A DNA stretch of 64,000 nt from Pelargonium tetragonum (taxonomy: Eukaryota; Streptophyta; Magnoliopsida; Geraniales; Geraniaceae): assembly GCA_036897445.1 (NCBI GenBank), contig JAYMTL010000028.1, positions 62,001-126,000 of the forward strand, given 5' to 3'. Position numbers and translations under genes: made by a program. The notes beneath the pieces were generated by a model, which had not been told where the DNA came from, ran no database searches, and saw only the letters and a program-made list of their open reading frames with translations. Of this stretch, positions 61,731 through 64,000 are shown in pieces (the first letter of the stretch is position 1; each line of letters opens with the position of its first letter).

Positions 61731-64000
61731 ACAATAGGCTACAAAAAGACAATAGGTCCAGGCAACACCCCATAGCACACATTGGCATATCCATGAGAAG
61801 AAGACTAACCCCCCTCAATAAGAATCGGTCTAGCTCGTGTTTTATGGCACGGAAATTGCCTTAGAGTAGTAATCCGGGATTTGTTGTCCTAAGTTCTTTT
61901 TGATTGAAAGTCTTTTACTTAAAAAGTCTCCTTTAGAGTCTAGGGAATCGGAGTATGCAAAGAAGTCAGTCCCTGCTGCTGGTGGCTATTAAAGTAAGTA
62001 TGCTCTATCACGTATACTTTAGTCCTATACTTATCCAAATCTTACTTTTTTACTAGTTATTAAGAATCTATCTACATAAGTAACTGAATAACTATCTAAT
62101 ACTATACTCTATTTGAATTTGATTCTATTTCCTTATTTCCTTTAGCTTACAAGGGGGTACTAGATTAGCTCCGGTAAGGACAGAGGGAATACAAAGATTA
62201 AAAAGAAGACAAAAACGAAGCTAGCTAAAACCTGTAAGAAAGGGATATCTCATTACTTATTATAAGAAGATAGAGAAATAAGGGAAGGTTAAGGTAATGC
62301 AATTAAGAAGAAGGAAATAACAAAAAAGGAGGGGTATTCTATGTTTAGTATAGTAAATAGAAGCAAGTAAATTCTAAAGGGAGTCTTGACTTAAAAATGT
62401 CTAATTAAAATTCTAGTATTAGGGTATAGATATAAGTTATAAGTTAGGATAAAAGTTTTTTCGATAAAGTGAAAGTCTGCCTTTCCTGTTGCCCCTGCCC
62501 TTATAAACATCTAAGAAAATCACTCTTTTGTTTCTACTTTAAAAGCAGTGGAATAAAGCCCTTGAAGTCTTTTTTATAAGAAGTAAGTTATGGGGTTCTT
62601 GTTAAGTAAGAAATTCCCCCTTTTTTAGTTTTAAAAGCAATAAGCAAGCTAGTTTTTTATTTGGAATCTGAAATTCTGAAGTTTAGTAATATCAAAATAG
62701 AAAGGAGTGGTAGGGCACTAAGAAAAAGGGAGCTTAAAAGTTCTCTAAAAAAAGTCAGCATTAACATTTTAGAATCACTTAAATTTAGAAAGCGGCTATA
62801 AAGACTAAGAAGATAGGTATATCTCTTAAGAAAGTTAAAAAGTTATGGGATTAGAACTCTTGTATTCCTGTATTTTGTGCTTTTGTTATAGTTTCTAAAT
62901 ATAAATAAAGTATTATGTATCTTACTGTATATTATTGGACTGGAACTCTTTTATCTTGTATTCTATTGCGAGTGCGTTCTGCCTAAAAGGGAGCTCCTTT
63001 AATAGCATTGTTAAGAAAGCCTTACGCGTAGACTTTTAAGTCTGAACCTGATAAAAAAGGACCATAGCAACTAAAATAAGAAAATTCTGTAGAGATCCTA
63101 TGCCTAAAAGTAACCTTCTTACTTAGTACGAATATTCCCGCCTAGACATAACTATGATAGTGATACTCTAATTTCTACTCTTCTTGTTCCTTTAAGGACC
63201 TCCGCCCCAGGGGATATAGGGATACTTAAGGGGTTATCCTTTTTTCGGTAGTTCCTGGGCTAAGAAAATAGAAAATAAATGGACATTTAATAATACAAAT
63301 AATTTGTAAGATCACTAAGGCAAAAAAAGGAGTCCAATAGGTTCCTAAAGTTTTTGATTATATAAAGCTAACAACACTCCGGTTATATCCATGCTTTAAA
63401 TTTTAACAGCGACAAAGGAATAGTTCTACCACTTCATTCAAAAAAGTAAATATGTATCGGGGATTTTTTACTATAAATAACTTAAAGAAAACACGTAGGA
63501 AGATAATAAACACCAAGTGCTTTGCTCGTATATTATCTTTAACAGGGCTTCCTTAATAGAATAGAGGAATTGATACCTGACTAGTCATTTTTTATCTTAT
63601 AATCTTTGTAGTCAACCACCAAGAGAGAGCATCTTCCTTATGAAAGAATTCCGTTGTGTAATGGAAAGGAGTTGAAGTCCTAAGTATATCTAAAGCTACG
63701 CTTTTCTTGAGTTGTTGATAATTTATGTGATCATTAGGTAGAGCAAAGAGAAGAAGACTTTTGACTAGATCACGCTCATGAAAGGTTAAGAGTCCAGTCC
63801 TGTGAATTCTTCCTCTAAAATCTAGAAAGGCTGGAAGGTAGATACGACCCCGTAGGCTTTAGCTATCATTAATACTAATTGCTCGAAGCGTGCTCGCCGT
63901 ACATAAGGGGGTCTCTAGATGGTAAGATCCTCAGAGCATTGACAGTTAATGAAGTTAGATAAGAAGGCATTAAGAGTCCTAATTCTTCGACTAAGAAGTG
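61731..64000. other. Non-coding A+T-rich spacer
   Basis: No supportable gene. About 62150-62330 is purine-rich and ends with AAGGTTAAGGTAATGCAATTA (near 62284-62303), a partial family A core end; the purine-rich stretch before it resembles the complement of family A tails, so a rearranged relic is likely. The 22-base repeat partner of 17472 lies at 62800-62821. The last 150 bases are slightly G+C-richer with no feature I can name. Confidence 0.5.
62800..62821 (+). repeat. 22-base repeat shared with 17.5 kb, copy 2
   Basis: Matches 17472-17493 at 21 of 22 bases. Confidence 0.6.

Noticed and set aside
1-64000. CRISPR arrays, insertion sequences and virus-like elements
   Set aside because: No regular direct repeats with equal spacers, no transposase, integrase, polymerase or capsid-like frames and no long terminal repeats were seen on either strand.

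Overview
What the window suggests. This is 64 kb of A+T-rich DNA, about one third G+C by eye, with stop codons dense in all six frames. I can support no protein-coding gene in it. The longest open frame is 141 codons, which is within what chance can give in so long a stretch, and none of the short frames reads as a protein family I know. I find no rRNA, no intact tRNA, no CRISPR array, no insertion sequence and no recognisable virus-like element. Nothing resembles the packed gene layout of a bacterium, archaeon or phage. The texture is closest to a greatly expanded organelle genome, for example the gene-poor spacer of a large green-algal plastid or a land-plant or algal mitochondrial chromosome: A+T-rich spacer, small G+C-richer palindromes (one family carries words such as GCGAAGCG), many short diverged dispersed repeats and blocks of strand-asymmetric base use. 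That assignment is inference; gene-poor nuclear DNA of a eukaryote cannot be excluded. Layout. 1-14 kb is plain A+T-rich spacer holding the longest open frame (745-1170), a small G+C-rich island shaped like a decayed class II (Ser/Leu) tRNA at about 4.4 kb, and two copies of a hairpin repeat (family B, 10.4 and 14.0 kb). About 14.3-16.4 kb is a C-rich, G-poor block. 16.4-29 kb is spacer with a 10-bp perfect hairpin at 20.0 kb and one or two relics of repeat family A. 29.2-34.7 kb is a second, larger C-skewed block with its own short direct repeats, some shared with the first block. 34.7-43 kb is spacer with one tRNA-like fragment. 43.0-44.2 kb holds a cluster of family A plus the third family B copy. 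44.2-59.6 kb is spacer with a third C-skewed block, a 22-bp palindrome, a 19-bp inverted repeat made from two facing family A ends, two G+C-rich hairpins followed by T runs, and a group of tRNA-like pieces at 54.4-55.0 kb. 59.6-61.7 kb is an irregular tandem array of six family A units, the most structured part of the window. 61.7-64 kb is spacer. How the parts relate. There is no gene network to describe. The coherent signals are two small families of stem-forming repeats in which the copies differ in sequence yet keep a helix: family A (stem TTACC/GGTAA, replaced by CCTCC/GGAGG in one copy) and family B (TTAGAAAAAG/CTTTTTCTAA in two copies, GAAAAAGAG/CTCTTTTTC in the third). These are the best candidates for something undescribed here. 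All repeat and hairpin calls were made by eye, so lists of copies are probably incomplete.
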